NCBI GenBank assembly: GCA_905236675.1
Contig: CAJOND010000040.1
Location: forward strand, 1 to 64,000
Direction: 5' to 3'
Length of the DNA: 64,000 nucleotides
Origin: Candidatus Rifleibacteriota bacterium
GTDB taxonomy: Bacteria > Muiribacteriota > Ozemobacteria > Ozemobacterales > Ozemobacteraceae
Shown one piece after another: positions 18,020 to 27,306 of this stretch. Numbering within the stretch: position 1 is the stretch's first letter; every line of letters begins with the position of its first letter. The position numbers and the translations under genes were made by a program. Under the pieces are notes generated by a model, which ran no database searches, was not told where the DNA came from, and saw only the letters and a program-made list of their open reading frames with translations.

Positions 18020-20755
18020 TTAATTTGGCAAAGGAACTCCGCTACGAATTGTCTGAGCTAAAGTAGCTATTTGTTTTTCAATAGGTTTACCTTGAGGAGC
18101 TACTTTTGCGCATTGTTCTATAATAACTAAGGCTTCACTTGTCTTTTTCATCTTATAAAGAGCCATTGCCAAATAATAGCCTATTTCAGCGTTGTCATTT
18201 TCTAGTCTGAAAAGATTTGTAAGCAATCTGATTGCCATTTCATTTTTCCCTAGAATAGCACAAGCTGTGCCCATATCTTGATGGATACGTTTTTTCATTT
18301 TTGGAGTTGATTCTATTTCTCCTTCAATAAATAATTGATATGTATCTATAACTTTTTGCCAATCTTTTGTTTTTCTATAACATTTTCCTAACAAGAAGTT
18401 GGCTTTTGCACTGGTTGGATTACTTTTCATGAAAGCTGCAAGATGTTTTATTGCAGCTTCGTATTCTTTGTTTTCATTTAACATAATTCCAAGATACAAA
18501 TTTATATTTTCTGGACAACTTTCATTATTTGCTATAGATTTATTAAATTCTTCTATTGCTTTTGGATATTTACCTAAATTATAAGCTTTTAAACCTGCCT
18601 TGTAGTGAGGTATTTCAGGCTTTTTCTTAATAGATATTTCTGGGGCATTAGGAATATTTAATGAATCTAAACCTTGTAAATTAGGTAGAGGTGAATCAGA
18701 AAGTAATCCATCAGATGAATTTTGTAATCCAAGCAAATCTGAACTGTTTGAACTAGTCTGATTTACAGAATCCATAATAAGATTAAAGTTCAAATTTGTA
18801 GAATTTGTTGTAGGTTGCGTATTATCTCCTTTTAATGGCGAGAGCATTTCATTAACATCTAATGAAGGCAATTGCTGCTCAGGTTGACCTGAATCATCGG
18901 ATAATGATAGAGGCTGAAATTGGTCTGGTTGATTAGCTTGTTCTGTTGATACTGGAATATCTTGAACAGGTTGATCAATTCCGCCAAATTGAGAAAAATC
19001 AATGTTTAAATCATTGTCAGCTCCTAATTGAGCTGGTTGTTGAGGAGGTTCAATGTTAATTGGTTTAACAGGCGGTTGAGGTGTAAGAAGATTGACTTGT
19101 TGAACAGGTTGTTGAATAGGTGGAATGATACCAGGTTGAACTGTTTGTTGTTGTGGTGTTGCCAAAATTGGTTGAACAGACTGCTGAGGGGGTGCCATTG
19201 TGACAGGCTGCTGTGGAGGAGCAAAAGAAGGCTGGAATGTCTGAGGAGCAGATTGTTCATAAGAAAAAGCATTTATAAGCTTAGCTGGCATTTTATCGCC
19301 TTTAATTATTATATCAATAATAGCTTCTAAAGCTGGAATAAGCAGTTCTACATGAGGTTGTTTTTTAACTCTTTCAAATCTTTTTATAAACTCTTCTAGA
19401 GTTTCCAAATCACCATCTTCAAGCATTGTAGTGGTAATGTTTTGTACAACAAAAGGATCGTGTTGTTCTAAACGTGGAGCTACTTTTTTTACTTCCTCAA
19501 TACCACCTAAGGCAACAAGAGCTTTCAATAGTGCTTTTACTACTGGAAGTCTTTTGTCTTTAAAATGTAATCTTAATGAGTTCATGGCATTTTCATTAGG
19601 ATGAGAAATTAGGAATTTTAAACAAGATTCGATATTTGGCGCATCTCGTTCTGTTTTAAGAATATTTACGATAGGAGTTGATTCAAAAGCTGGAATTGCT
19701 GCAACCATATCTATAGCATATTTTCTTATCCATTTATTTTCGTCAGAAAGAACTTTATTTATATTTGAACTTATAAATTCGTGAGGAAAATTTTTCAAAG
19801 ACTGAATCATTCTTTTTCTAACTGTTTCATTTTCGTCAACAATAAGATTTTCGGCTTCTTTGAAGAAATCGTTTGGTGGAATCATACAAAGAATAAATGC
19901 GGCACTTCTTCTTAGTTGAACGTCATCTGAATTGCACATTTCTACTATTTGTGCTTTAACTTTTTCTGGTGTTATTTTTGCTAAAGCAAGAATTGCATTT
20001 GCCCTAATTCTATTATTTGGGTCATGTAAAAATGGAGTTATTCTTTGGAGAAGTTCTTCTTCTGTTAATTTTAGTTCACCTATAGCTTCGATTGCATTTG
20101 CTCTTAAACGTGCATCTCTAGCGTGTAAAGCATCATCAAAAGCTCCAAGCAGTGTTATACTTTGAAATCTAGATAAGAATGAAATCATTAAAGCTTTACG
20201 ACGTAAATCTTTATCTGAATGATATTTTTCTATAAGTATAGGTATTGTGTCTAATTCTCTCATACGGCAGAGTAGACGCAATATTGTCATAGATATCCAT
20301 TCGTCTGGATCTGAAATGTAATCGCACATTGCTAAGGCAGCTTCTTTACCGCCAATATTAAAAAGTGAGTAAACTGTTTGGAAACGAACCTGTCGGTCAT
20401 TATCTGCTAAAAAGGTTTTTATAAAAGGAACTAATTCTTTTTTCTTATAATTTCCTAAGCATTCTACAATTAATTCTCTATTCAATGTGTGTGTATCTTG
20501 TATCTTTTCTTGTAAAAATTCAATACTTTCTTTTCTATCAAAATTAGCAATTGCTTTGATTGCATAGCGACTATTTGGATTTTTTACAGCAAAGTCATAA
20601 ATTAAGTTATAAACGTTACCTATACCAATTTTCGAGAGGTTATAAATAAGTTTTTCTTTACATGTGACATCATACTCTTTATTAATTTGGTCACAAATTA
20701 TAGAGGCTAATTTTATTCTGATTGAGGATATGCGTTTATATGCTAGCTCATTCAT
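18020..20755 (-). CDS. HEAT-repeat/TPR fusion protein of the pilT operon
   Basis: A 911-residue soluble protein in three parts. Residues 1 to about 500 are HEAT-type repeats (DNDRQVRFQTVYSLFNIGG, HDPNNRIRANAILALAKIT). About 500-720 is a Pro/Gln/Ser/Asn-rich disordered linker (PQQPVTMAPPQQSVQP). About 730-911 is a TPR block (YKAGLKAYNLGKYPKAIEEF) with tandem units. No signal peptide or enzymatic motif is present. Its ATG overlaps the stop of the degenerate pilT gene by 4 bases, and that gene overlaps pilT in the same way, so the three are made together. A role as adaptor between retraction ATPases and other parts of a pilus machine is inferred from context. Confidence 0.88.
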   Translation of the reverse strand: MNELAYKRISSIRIKLASIICDQINKEYDVTCKEKLIYNLSKIGIGNVYNLIYDFAVKNPNSRYAIKAIANFDRKESIEFLQEKIQDTHTLNRELIVECLGNYKKKELVPFIKTFLADNDRQVRFQTVYSLFNIGGKEAALAMCDYISDPDEWISMTILRLLCRMRELDTIPILIEKYHSDKDLRRKALMISFLSRFQSITLLGAFDDALHARDARLRANAIEAIGELKLTEEELLQRITPFLHDPNNRIRANAILALAKITPEKVKAQIVEMCNSDDVQLRRSAAFILCMIPPNDFFKEAENLIVDENETVRKRMIQSLKNFPHEFISSNINKVLSDENKWIRKYAIDMVAAIPAFESTPIVNILKTERDAPNIESCLKFLISHPNENAMNSLRLHFKDKRLPVVKALLKALVALGGIEEVKKVAPRLEQHDPFVVQNITTTMLEDGDLETLEEFIKRFERVKKQPHVELLIPALEAIIDIIIKGDKMPAKLINAFSYEQSAPQTFQPSFAPPQQPVTMAPPQQSVQPILATPQQQTVQPGIIPPIQQPVQQVNLLTPQPPVKPINIEPPQQPAQLGADNDLNIDFSQFGGIDQPVQDIPVSTEQANQPDQFQPLSLSDDSGQPEQQLPSLDVNEMLSPLKGDNTQPTTNSTNLNFNLIMDSVNQTSSNSSDLLGLQNSSDGLLSDSPLPNLQGLDSLNIPNAPEISIKKKPEIPHYKAGLKAYNLGKYPKAIEEFNKSIANNESCPENINLYLGIMLNENKEYEAAIKHLAAFMKSNPTSAKANFLLGKCYRKTKDWQKVIDTYQLFIEGEIESTPKMKKRIHQDMGTACAILGKNEMAIRLLTNLFRLENDNAEIGYYLAMALYKMKKTSEALVIIEQCAKVAPQGKPIEKQIATLAQTIRSGVPLPN

Positions 20756-21798
20756 TGTTCAATCTCCTGAAGCATATTTTTTATGATGTCTTGATTTAGG
20801 GTTTCAACGCGTTTTAATTTTTCTAGAGAATCTTTAAAAGTAACGCAGCCTTCACGTCTAGCCATTATCATAGCTGTTTCAAGTTGGTTATATTTATGGT
20901 CTCTAATGAGATTTTCCATACTCTTATTTACGAGCATTAATTCATATGCAACACCGCACTTTTGCTGGGGGTCTACGCTAGGAATTAAAATCTGAGAGAA
21001 AATACCTTTTAGACTGAGAGAAAGTTGACTTCTTGCTTCGTCTTGTTTTCCCGCTGGAAACATACTGATAATGTGTTCTATCGACTGAGCCGGACCAAAA
21101 GTTGGAAGAGTTGAAATAACCAGGTGACCTGTTTCTGATGCCATTAAAGCCTGTTCTACAATTCCTTGTTCTTGTAGTTGTCCAATAAGCATAACATCGG
21201 GGTCTTCGCGAAGAGCATTTGTTAATGCATCTAAATATGTTGGTATAACTTTACCAACTTCAACTTGGGTAAAAACAGATAGATTTGGTTCATAAACAAT
21301 TTCTACAGGATTTTCCATTGTAATAATATGGCGGGCAAAACGGTCATTAATAGCTTGAGCCATAGCTGCTACTGTAAGTGTTTTTCCACAGCAGACAGGA
21401 CCAGTAACCAAAAATAGACCTCTAGGCAATGCCGCTACATTGATTAGAGCCTCAGGTAATCCAAGACTTTCGATAGTTGGAACATGTTTTGGAATGAACC
21501 TAAAAGAACCAGCAACTCCATCTCTCTGTGTATATATATAATATCTAATTCTTGTCTGAGATTCAGGCAATGTAAAAATTGATTCAGTGTTAAATTTGTT
21601 TTGAAGTTCAGCCTGTTTTGAAGCCTCTATTACGGGCAAAAACAAATCAAACATCTGTTGAGGAGCCAGTGCTTCTCTTTCTGATATTACAAGGTGTTTG
21701 TTTATTCTAAATGAAGGTGGAGCACCTGGTTTTAGAATCAAATCGCTTGCTCCCATTTCTATTGCTTCTTCAAAATATTCAAATATTTCTGGCTTCAT
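20752..21798 (-). CDS. PilT/PilU-like ATPase with altered catalytic residues
   Basis: A 348-residue PilT-family protein aligning along its whole length, including the N-terminal PAS-like domain (MGASDLILKPGAPPSFRI) and C-terminal NLIRD motif. The P-loop at 133-140, GPVCCGKT, keeps GxxxxGK[ST]. Other catalytic elements are changed: the Asp box EDP is ENP (about 162-164), the Walker B glutamate of GExRx is Gln207 in LIGQLQ, and the His box LHT is LPT (Pro232 in place of His). The neighbouring PilT keeps all of these. It probably binds nucleotide but hydrolyses it poorly, acting as a regulatory or structural partner. It overlaps both neighbours by 4 bases. Confidence 0.88.
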   Translation of the reverse strand: MKPEIFEYFEEAIEMGASDLILKPGAPPSFRINKHLVISEREALAPQQMFDLFLPVIEASKQAELQNKFNTESIFTLPESQTRIRYYIYTQRDGVAGSFRFIPKHVPTIESLGLPEALINVAALPRGLFLVTGPVCCGKTLTVAAMAQAINDRFARHIITMENPVEIVYEPNLSVFTQVEVGKVIPTYLDALTNALREDPDVMLIGQLQEQGIVEQALMASETGHLVISTLPTFGPAQSIEHIISMFPAGKQDEARSQLSLSLKGIFSQILIPSVDPQQKCGVAYELMLVNKSMENLIRDHKYNQLETAMIMARREGCVTFKDSLEKLKRVETLNQDIIKNMLQEIEQ

Positions 21799-22880
21799 TT
21801 TGTAGATTCTCCTGGAATTGATTCAAATTCTTCAACTTTACGTTTTACGTAAGAAGGATTATTTGCTTTTAATAGACCTTCATCCTTAGCAATTTTACCT
21901 TTAACAATAAGATCAACCAAAGAATTATCTAGAGAAACCATACCTGTTGAAGAACCAGATTCTAGATATGAATTTATTAAGTGAATTCTGTTTTCAGAAA
22001 TAAGACCTTTGACGGCTGATACGTTAACTAATACTTCAAAAACAGCAATTCTGCCTCGAGCATTTCTTTTGGGAGCCAGGGTTTGGGTAACAATACCAGT
22101 AAGGTGTGATGCCATACGTGACATAACTTGCAGGTGCAGATTTTTGGGACACAAATTAACAAAACGGTCTATAGCTTGTATTGCTGTGTTACTGTGAAGT
22201 GTTGCAAATACTAATTTGCCAGATTCAGCAGCTAATAGAGTCATTTCTACGGCATCTGCATTTCTAAGTTCCCCTACCATAAGAACGTCACAATCTGTTT
22301 TTAATGCACCTTTAATGCCTTCTTCAAAAGTTAAACAATCTACTCCAACTTGTCTTTGACTAACTAGACATTGGTTGTCTTCGAAGAGATACTCAATTGG
22401 ATCTTCAACAGTAATGATTGTCTTTTTGAAATTATTATTTATGTGGGTAATATAAGCAGACAATGTTGTTGATTTACCTGCACCAGTTGCTCCTGTAACT
22501 AAAACAAGACCGCTTGGCTTGTCCGCAAATTTTCTAGCAGATAGAGGCAAACCTATATCATTGAAAGTCAATTGTTTAAATGGAATAACACGGAATACTG
22601 CATTACCACCGCGATAATCATTAAATATGTTAACTCTGAATCTTGCATTACTAAAACTATAACCTAAGTCTAATTTTGAATATTTTAGGAAAGTTACTAA
22701 TTGTGCATCATCCAAAATAGCTTCCAGCATAACTTCAAAATCATTTTGACTAATAACGGGCATTTCTTTTATAGGACGCATATTTCCATCTATACGTAAA
22801 ATAGGGGCATAGCCTGTTTTGAAATGAAGGTCAGAAGCACCTTTTTCAATGCAGAGCCTCAATAATTCAAAAATCATCAT
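21795..22880 (-). CDS. pilT: PilT-type twitching motility retraction ATPase
   Basis: A 361-residue type IV pilus retraction ATPase acting as a hexamer on the cytoplasmic face of the pilus base. The N-terminal domain carries KGASDLHFKTGYAPILRIDG. Catalytic motifs are intact: Walker A GATGAGKSTT, Asp box VEDPIE, Walker B LMVGELRN with its Glu, and His box FATLHSNTA. GGAGGA precedes two adjacent ATG codons (22880, 22877); the second is better spaced. It is the first gene of a translationally coupled operon with a degenerate PilT paralogue and a HEAT-TPR protein. With the pseudopilin genes it implies retractile pili. Confidence 0.95.
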   Translation of the reverse strand: MMIFELLRLCIEKGASDLHFKTGYAPILRIDGNMRPIKEMPVISQNDFEVMLEAILDDAQLVTFLKYSKLDLGYSFSNARFRVNIFNDYRGGNAVFRVIPFKQLTFNDIGLPLSARKFADKPSGLVLVTGATGAGKSTTLSAYITHINNNFKKTIITVEDPIEYLFEDNQCLVSQRQVGVDCLTFEEGIKGALKTDCDVLMVGELRNADAVEMTLLAAESGKLVFATLHSNTAIQAIDRFVNLCPKNLHLQVMSRMASHLTGIVTQTLAPKRNARGRIAVFEVLVNVSAVKGLISENRIHLINSYLESGSSTGMVSLDNSLVDLIVKGKIAKDEGLLKANNPSYVKRKVEEFESIPGESTK

Positions 22881-23058
22881 TCCTCCAAATTGTGAGTAGG
22901 TTTGTTCTTTTTGAAAACAGTCACTAAAATATTCTAACAGAATTATAAGTTAAAGGCTATTTTTTTAGAGAAAAGTCTTAATTAAGTTTTAAAATTTTTC
23001 TTTAGATTATTATAAAAAAAATGATATAGAATAAAAGTAATCAAAAAAGGAGAGATCT

Positions 23059-23691
23059 ATGAAATATTTAAAATTATTTGTGATTTTGATGTTGGCTACT
23101 TTAATATCTAATTCTTCCTATGCTCAGGAAGCAGATAAAACTTTAGATGGAGAAAAAAAATTGACTAGCTTAAATGAAACAATAAAGATTATTCATCAAC
23201 GAAAAAGTGTTAGACATTTTACTGATAAAGCAGTAACGAAAGAACAGCTTGAAGCTATAGTTAGAGCAGGTATGGCTGCTCCTACCGCTATTAATACTCA
23301 ACCTTGGCAGTTCCTTGTTGTTACCGACAAAGAATTAAAAGCAAAATATGCCGAAGGCAATAGACAGTCTGAAATGATTAATAAATGTTCAGCTTTGGTT
23401 ATTATATGTGGAGATATGAATATCGGTAATGAAAGAAGTCAGGCTTTTTGGGTTCAGGATGTTTCTGCAGCAACAGAAAATCTTCTTCTTGCTGTAGAAA
23501 GTTTAGGTTTAGGTGCTGTATGGACTGGGGTTTATCCTATAGAAGACAGAGTTAAAGAAGTTAAAGAAATATTTGCTCTTCCTGAAAAGATTATTCCTCT
23601 TTGTGTTGTTCTTGTTGGCTACCCTGAAGGTGATATTGATCAGCCAAAAGATAAATGGAAACCAGAAAGATTGCATTGGAATAAATACTAA
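23059..23691 (+). CDS. Exported nitroreductase-family flavoprotein
   Basis: A 210-residue protein with an N-terminal signal peptide (YLKLFVILMLATLISNSSYAQ), then a nitroreductase domain. Family marks are IIHQRKSVRHFTDKAV (FMN-phosphate-binding Arg/Ser), AAPTAINTQPWQFLVV and LAVESLGLGAVWTGVYP. These enzymes use FMN and NAD(P)H to reduce nitro groups, quinones or other acceptors. The signal peptide is unusual for an FMN enzyme of this family and suggests a periplasmic location. AAAAGGAGAG precedes the ATG. Substrate unknown. The 178-base gap upstream shows no clear promoter. Confidence 0.9.
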   Translation: MKYLKLFVILMLATLISNSSYAQEADKTLDGEKKLTSLNETIKIIHQRKSVRHFTDKAVTKEQLEAIVRAGMAAPTAINTQPWQFLVVTDKELKAKYAEGNRQSEMINKCSALVIICGDMNIGNERSQAFWVQDVSAATENLLLAVESLGLGAVWTGVYPIEDRVKEVKEIFALPEKIIPLCVVLVGYPEGDIDQPKDKWKPERLHWNKY

Positions 23692-23703
23692 GAATTAAAA
23701 TTT

Positions 23704-23732
23704 AAAGACAAGGGATTTGTTCCCTTGTCTTT
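23704..23732. terminator. Stem-loop after the nitroreductase gene
   Basis: AAAGACAAGGGA-TTTGT-TCCCTTGTCTTT is a perfect 12-base-pair stem with a 5-base loop, starting 12 bases after the nitroreductase stop. Only three T bases end the stem before GAAAA, so the U tract is short. It probably terminates or attenuates transcription ahead of pseF, which begins 22 bases later. Confidence 0.7.
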
Positions 23733-23753
23733 GAAAATAAATAGAATTAAAGA

Positions 23754-24440
23754 ATGAAAAATCTTTCTATAATTACCGCTAGAGGTGGTTCAAAGCGTAT
23801 TCCAAGAAAAAACATACGTAATTTTTTGGGAAAGCCTATTATTGCCTATTCAATAGATACAGCTTTAAAAAGTGAAGTTTTTGATGAAGTGATGGTTTCG
23901 ACAGATGATGAGGAAATAGCAGAAATTGCTGAAAAATATGGTGCTAAAGTTCCATTTAGAAGAAGTGCTGAAACATCAAACGATATAGCAACCACAACAG
24001 ATGTTATTTTAGAAGTTTTAAGAGAATATCAAAAACGTGGTTTTCACTTTGAGTATGCTTGCTGTATATATCCAACAGCTCCTTTTATAAAGCCAGAACA
24101 GATTAAAACAGGCTATGTAAAAATGTTAGAAGTAGGAGCAGATGTTTCTTTTCCTGTAGTAAAATATTCTTATCCAATTCAACGGGCTTTATCTATAGAT
24201 GATAAGGGTAAGTTGTTTATGGTTTGTCCAGAACATTCTAGAAGTCGTTCACAGGATTTAACAGCTCATTATCATGATGCCGGTCAGTTTTACTGGTTCA
24301 AAGTTTCAGCTATTAAACAAAATATGGAACTGTTAAAAATGAATGCTGTTCCAATAATAATACCAGAAACACAGGTTCAAGATATTGATACTGAAGAAGA
24401 TTGGGTTTTAGCCGAAATGAAGTATAAGTTAAAGATCTAA
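23754..24440 (+). CDS. pseF: Pseudaminic acid cytidylyltransferase
   Basis: A 228-residue CMP-nonulosonate synthetase that activates pseudaminic acid with CTP. It begins with the nucleotide-binding loop ITARGGSKRIPRKN and has DEVMVSTDDEEIAEIA, CIYPTAPFI and YHDAGQFYWFK. The PIQRALSI and RSRSQDLTAHYHDAG stretches fit PseF better than NeuA. Length is normal. The other Pse biosynthesis genes (PseB, C, H, G, I) are not in the window, apart from a possible link to the epimerase at 32089. It opens the surface-polymer locus and implies a nonulosonate is built into a glycan or protein modification. Confidence 0.88.
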   Translation: MKNLSIITARGGSKRIPRKNIRNFLGKPIIAYSIDTALKSEVFDEVMVSTDDEEIAEIAEKYGAKVPFRRSAETSNDIATTTDVILEVLREYQKRGFHFEYACCIYPTAPFIKPEQIKTGYVKMLEVGADVSFPVVKYSYPIQRALSIDDKGKLFMVCPEHSRSRSQDLTAHYHDAGQFYWFKVSAIKQNMELLKMNAVPIIIPETQVQDIDTEEDWVLAEMKYKLKI

Positions 24441-24482
24441 AATTTGTTTTACACTACCATTTAAAAAAAGGAAAATATTAGG

Positions 24483-24956
24483 GTGACAGCATTTATTTAC
24501 AACATTATTATTTCTCCTATAGAAATTATTATTGAGAATTTTTTTTCTTTTTTTTATTACAATCTTCAGTTGAGTATAGGTAGTGCTATATTTTATGTAA
24601 GCTTTTTTATATCGTTGATTTGTTTGCCATTTTATTGCAGAGCAGATAAAATACGTAAAGAAGAAGAAGCAAAATATTCTGAACTAGAACCATACATAAA
24701 TAAAATAAAAAGAAATTTTAAAGGCGATGAAAAGTTTTTTTTATTGAATACTTTATATCGTCAACAGGGTTACAATCCAATTAGTTCTCTTAGAAACTCT
24801 TTTAGTTTGTTAATGCAGATTCCTTTTTTTATAGCTGCATATCATTTTTTTTCAAATCTAGAATTGCTGAATAATCATTCTTTATGGCTGATAAAAGATT
24901 TATCTATGCAATGGTTTAAATATAAATGTTTTACCTTTTATAATGACCATAGTTAA
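24483..24956 (+). CDS. YidC/Oxa1-like N-terminal half, split copy 1
   Basis: A 157-residue frame from GTG 24483 (AAAGGA upstream). It encodes TM1, the cytoplasmic hairpin loop and TM2 of a YidC/Oxa1-type domain: ICLPFYCRADKIRKEEEA, LYRQQGYNPI, LMQIPFFIAAYHFF. After DLSM it runs into an unrelated tail (QWFKYKCFTFYNDHS) and stops. The true continuation is in the +1 frame, open from 24895. The conserved TM1 arginine of insertases is Ser here. Copy 3 at 38735 reads through the same point without interruption, so this is the N-terminal piece of a split or recoded gene. Functional status is uncertain, but the sequence is well preserved. Confidence 0.75.
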   Translation: MTAFIYNIIISPIEIIIENFFSFFYYNLQLSIGSAIFYVSFFISLICLPFYCRADKIRKEEEAKYSELEPYINKIKRNFKGDEKFFLLNTLYRQQGYNPISSLRNSFSLLMQIPFFIAAYHFFSNLELLNNHSLWLIKDLSMQWFKYKCFTFYNDHS

Positions 24957-24978
24957 TATTATTTCATGCGAATTATAT
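24810..24978 (+). other. Near-identical DNA block spanning the frame break (partner 27622-27802)
   Basis: Positions 24810-24908 equal 27622-27720 over 99 bases without a mismatch. Copy 2 then has 12 extra bases (27721-27732). After that 39 bases (24909-24947 and 27733-27771) are again identical, followed by about 30 with only three differences. Immediately downstream the two genes differ clearly. The block is centred on the +1 frame change common to both. It could be a recoding signal under nucleotide-level selection, or the trace of recent gene conversion. Confidence 0.7.
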
Positions 24979-27207
24979 ATAAAGTCAGGTGGTTTTAAGG
25001 CTAGATTACAGCCATATGGTCTTGCATTTGTATTCCTTGTATTATTGTATAACTGTTCTTCTGCTTTGGTTATATATTGGACTTTTAATAATTTATTCAA
25101 TTTGATTAAAAATAAATTTATGGATAGTAGTCCTAAAATTTTTTCATGGATATTATTGATAATAGCAATTTTAGTTTTTTATTATGATGGTTATATTAAT
25201 AATTTGGCTTATAGTTATATAACCTTAGTATTATTAACTGTTTCACTTCCTTACTTATTGCTGTTTATAGTGTACAAATATGTGAAAGATAACTATTTTA
25301 AAGGAAAAGAAACTCTAATTACTTCAACGAATAAATTTGATATTTTGGCTTTTTCTCTTTGTGCATCAGGACTTGTTTTATTACAGGCTTTTATAATACC
25401 AATAGGATTAATGAACAGTGATTTACCTTTATTTGTTACAGAATTAGAGAGTATATCAAATATAGTGAATATATTAACAAAAAATCTGGCAATTATATTA
25501 GGGTTCTATTTCATATTGGGATTTGGAACTATATTATTAATAAAAAAAGACTACAAAACCTATTTTATAATTGGATTTATATCGTTTTTTATTCATTCAA
25601 TTATTAACTATCTTTTCTTTTTCAACAATCTTGGAATGTTAGATTGTGATCTTGTTTTCCCAAATATTGTACAAGTTGAAATGGCATTAGGAAATATCTA
25701 TAATCAGATTTTCAATGCTTTATTATTTGTTTTGATTTTTGCTTTTATAATCTTTTTATTAAAAAAAATACAATCAAAATATGTATTATGTATAATATTT
25801 ACTATTTTATTGTCTGAGATTATAGTTTCTATAATATATCTATTTGACTTCAAAAAAAATACTAACTTTATTAATAATTATTACAAAACTGTTAATAAAT
25901 TGATAATACCTAAAAAGCTTGAATTATCTAAGGGCGGTAAAAATGTAATAATAGTATTTCTTGATCGTTTTGTTGGAGGAATTTTACCACTTATTCTTGA
26001 TGAAAAACCAGAAATGAAAAAAGTTTATTCTGGTTTTGTTTTTTACCCTAACACAGTATCTTTTTATTGGTCTACAATTTTGGGTTATCCTCCAACAATA
26101 GGTGGCTATGAGTATATTCCTTTGGTGTTGGACAAAGACAATAGATTATTACCAGAAAAGTGGATGGAAGCTACTTTAATGCTACCTATACTTTTTAAAA
26201 ATAATAATTTTTCTTCTACTGTTGTAGACCCTATTGGAGATTTTGATTACAATATGCAGTTTTATAAAGAAGATAGTTATCAGAATTTATATACTTCCAA
26301 AGGTTTAAATTATATTAAATTATCTGGTAGATTTAATTCTTTATTGCAAAAAGATGAAAGAAATGAAAAGGGGTTGTTAAATTATTTTTGCAAAAGATTA
26401 TACATGTATTCTTTCTTTAAGATATCTTCAAATTATTATAAAAAAATTTTATATGAAGATGGAAATTATTTGTTAATAAGGAATGTTGATTCCCTAAATA
26501 TTTATACTACTAACAAATCTTTTATTAGTGCATATTCATCTTTATTATTTCTCAAAGATATTACTAACATTAATTCAACTACAACGAGTACTTTTGCTCT
26601 TATAAACAGTGATTTGCCTCATAATATGCATTATTTACAGTATCCAGACTATGAATACTCAGAGAAAATAACAAATATTGGAATTAATAGATTTAAAAAT
26701 GAAGAAAGTTTTAAATCTTATCATACTGCTATGGCATCGATATTGCTGGTTGGTAAATACTTGGATTATCTTAAAGAAAATGGTGTTTATGACAATAGCA
26801 GAATTATAATTGTTGCAGATCACGGAAATCACTATTTAACTTTACCTAATAGTAATAATTTTCAAAATAGTAATATTACACCATTTAATCCTATTTTAAT
26901 GGTAAAAGATTTTAATCAGCGTTTTGAATTAAAAAAGGATTATACTTTTATGACAAATGCAGATACTCCCTTTATTGCTACGAATAACTTGATTGATAAT
27001 CCTATCAATCCTTTCACTGGCAAGAAATTATCTATGGAAGAAAAATCAAAAGGTATAGACATATACATGGATATTAATTTTTGGAATGCTTCTCAATTTA
27101 AAACAAATAGAGTGATTTTAGATAAAAATCCGAAGATTAAGCATGTTAGAGATAACATCTTTGAGGAATCTAATTGGAGTGATGTAAAATACACAAAAAA
27201 TGAATAA
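24943..27207 (+). CDS. YidC-like C-terminal half fused to alkaline-phosphatase-superfamily domain, split copy 1
   Basis: A 754-codon frame from ATG 24943, open upstream to 24895. It begins with the missing YidC part (TM3, loop, YWTFNN of the last helix), then about six more membrane helices (to about residue 320), then an extracytoplasmic alkaline-phosphatase-fold domain. Motifs: NVIIVFLDRFVGG with a metal-ligand Asp, YPNTVS with a candidate nucleophile Thr, and IIIVADHGNH with metal-binding Asp-His. MTNADTPFIATNNL and NPFTGKK are shared by all three paralogues. No ribosome site lies before the ATG, so it may be reached by +1 frameshifting or by coupling from the upstream frame, which it overlaps. 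Predicted role: phosphoryl- or phosphonate-transfer on a surface polymer. Confidence 0.75.
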   Translation: MTIVNIISCELYIKSGGFKARLQPYGLAFVFLVLLYNCSSALVIYWTFNNLFNLIKNKFMDSSPKIFSWILLIIAILVFYYDGYINNLAYSYITLVLLTVSLPYLLLFIVYKYVKDNYFKGKETLITSTNKFDILAFSLCASGLVLLQAFIIPIGLMNSDLPLFVTELESISNIVNILTKNLAIILGFYFILGFGTILLIKKDYKTYFIIGFISFFIHSIINYLFFFNNLGMLDCDLVFPNIVQVEMALGNIYNQIFNALLFVLIFAFIIFLLKKIQSKYVLCIIFTILLSEIIVSIIYLFDFKKNTNFINNYYKTVNKLIIPKKLELSKGGKNVIIVFLDRFVGGILPLILDEKPEMKKVYSGFVFYPNTVSFYWSTILGYPPTIGGYEYIPLVLDKDNRLLPEKWMEATLMLPILFKNNNFSSTVVDPIGDFDYNMQFYKEDSYQNLYTSKGLNYIKLSGRFNSLLQKDERNEKGLLNYFCKRLYMYSFFKISSNYYKKILYEDGNYLLIRNVDSLNIYTTNKSFISAYSSLLFLKDITNINSTTTSTFALINSDLPHNMHYLQYPDYEYSEKITNIGINRFKNEESFKSYHTAMASILLVGKYLDYLKENGVYDNSRIIIVADHGNHYLTLPNSNNFQNSNITPFNPILMVKDFNQRFELKKDYTFMTNADTPFIATNNLIDNPINPFTGKKLSMEEKSKGIDIYMDINFWNASQFKTNRVILDKNPKIKHVRDNIFEESNWSDVKYTKNE

Positions 27208-27306
27208 TTCTGTTAAAGTTTACAGTATTTTACATCTTTAAAGCTTCAATAAAAAATGTTATAGTTTTTTACTAGCAAAAAAAGGAATATCAGATTCGTA
27301 GACGTC

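Noticed and set aside
19024..19330. Coding frames opposite the Gln/Pro-rich linker of the HEAT-TPR gene
   Set aside because: They mirror low-complexity CAA/CCA codons and have no ribosome site or recognisable sequence.
24483..24956. Housekeeping membrane insertase yidC
   Set aside because: The TM1 arginine is absent, the domain is linked to a phosphatase fold, and three paralogues sit in a polymer locus.
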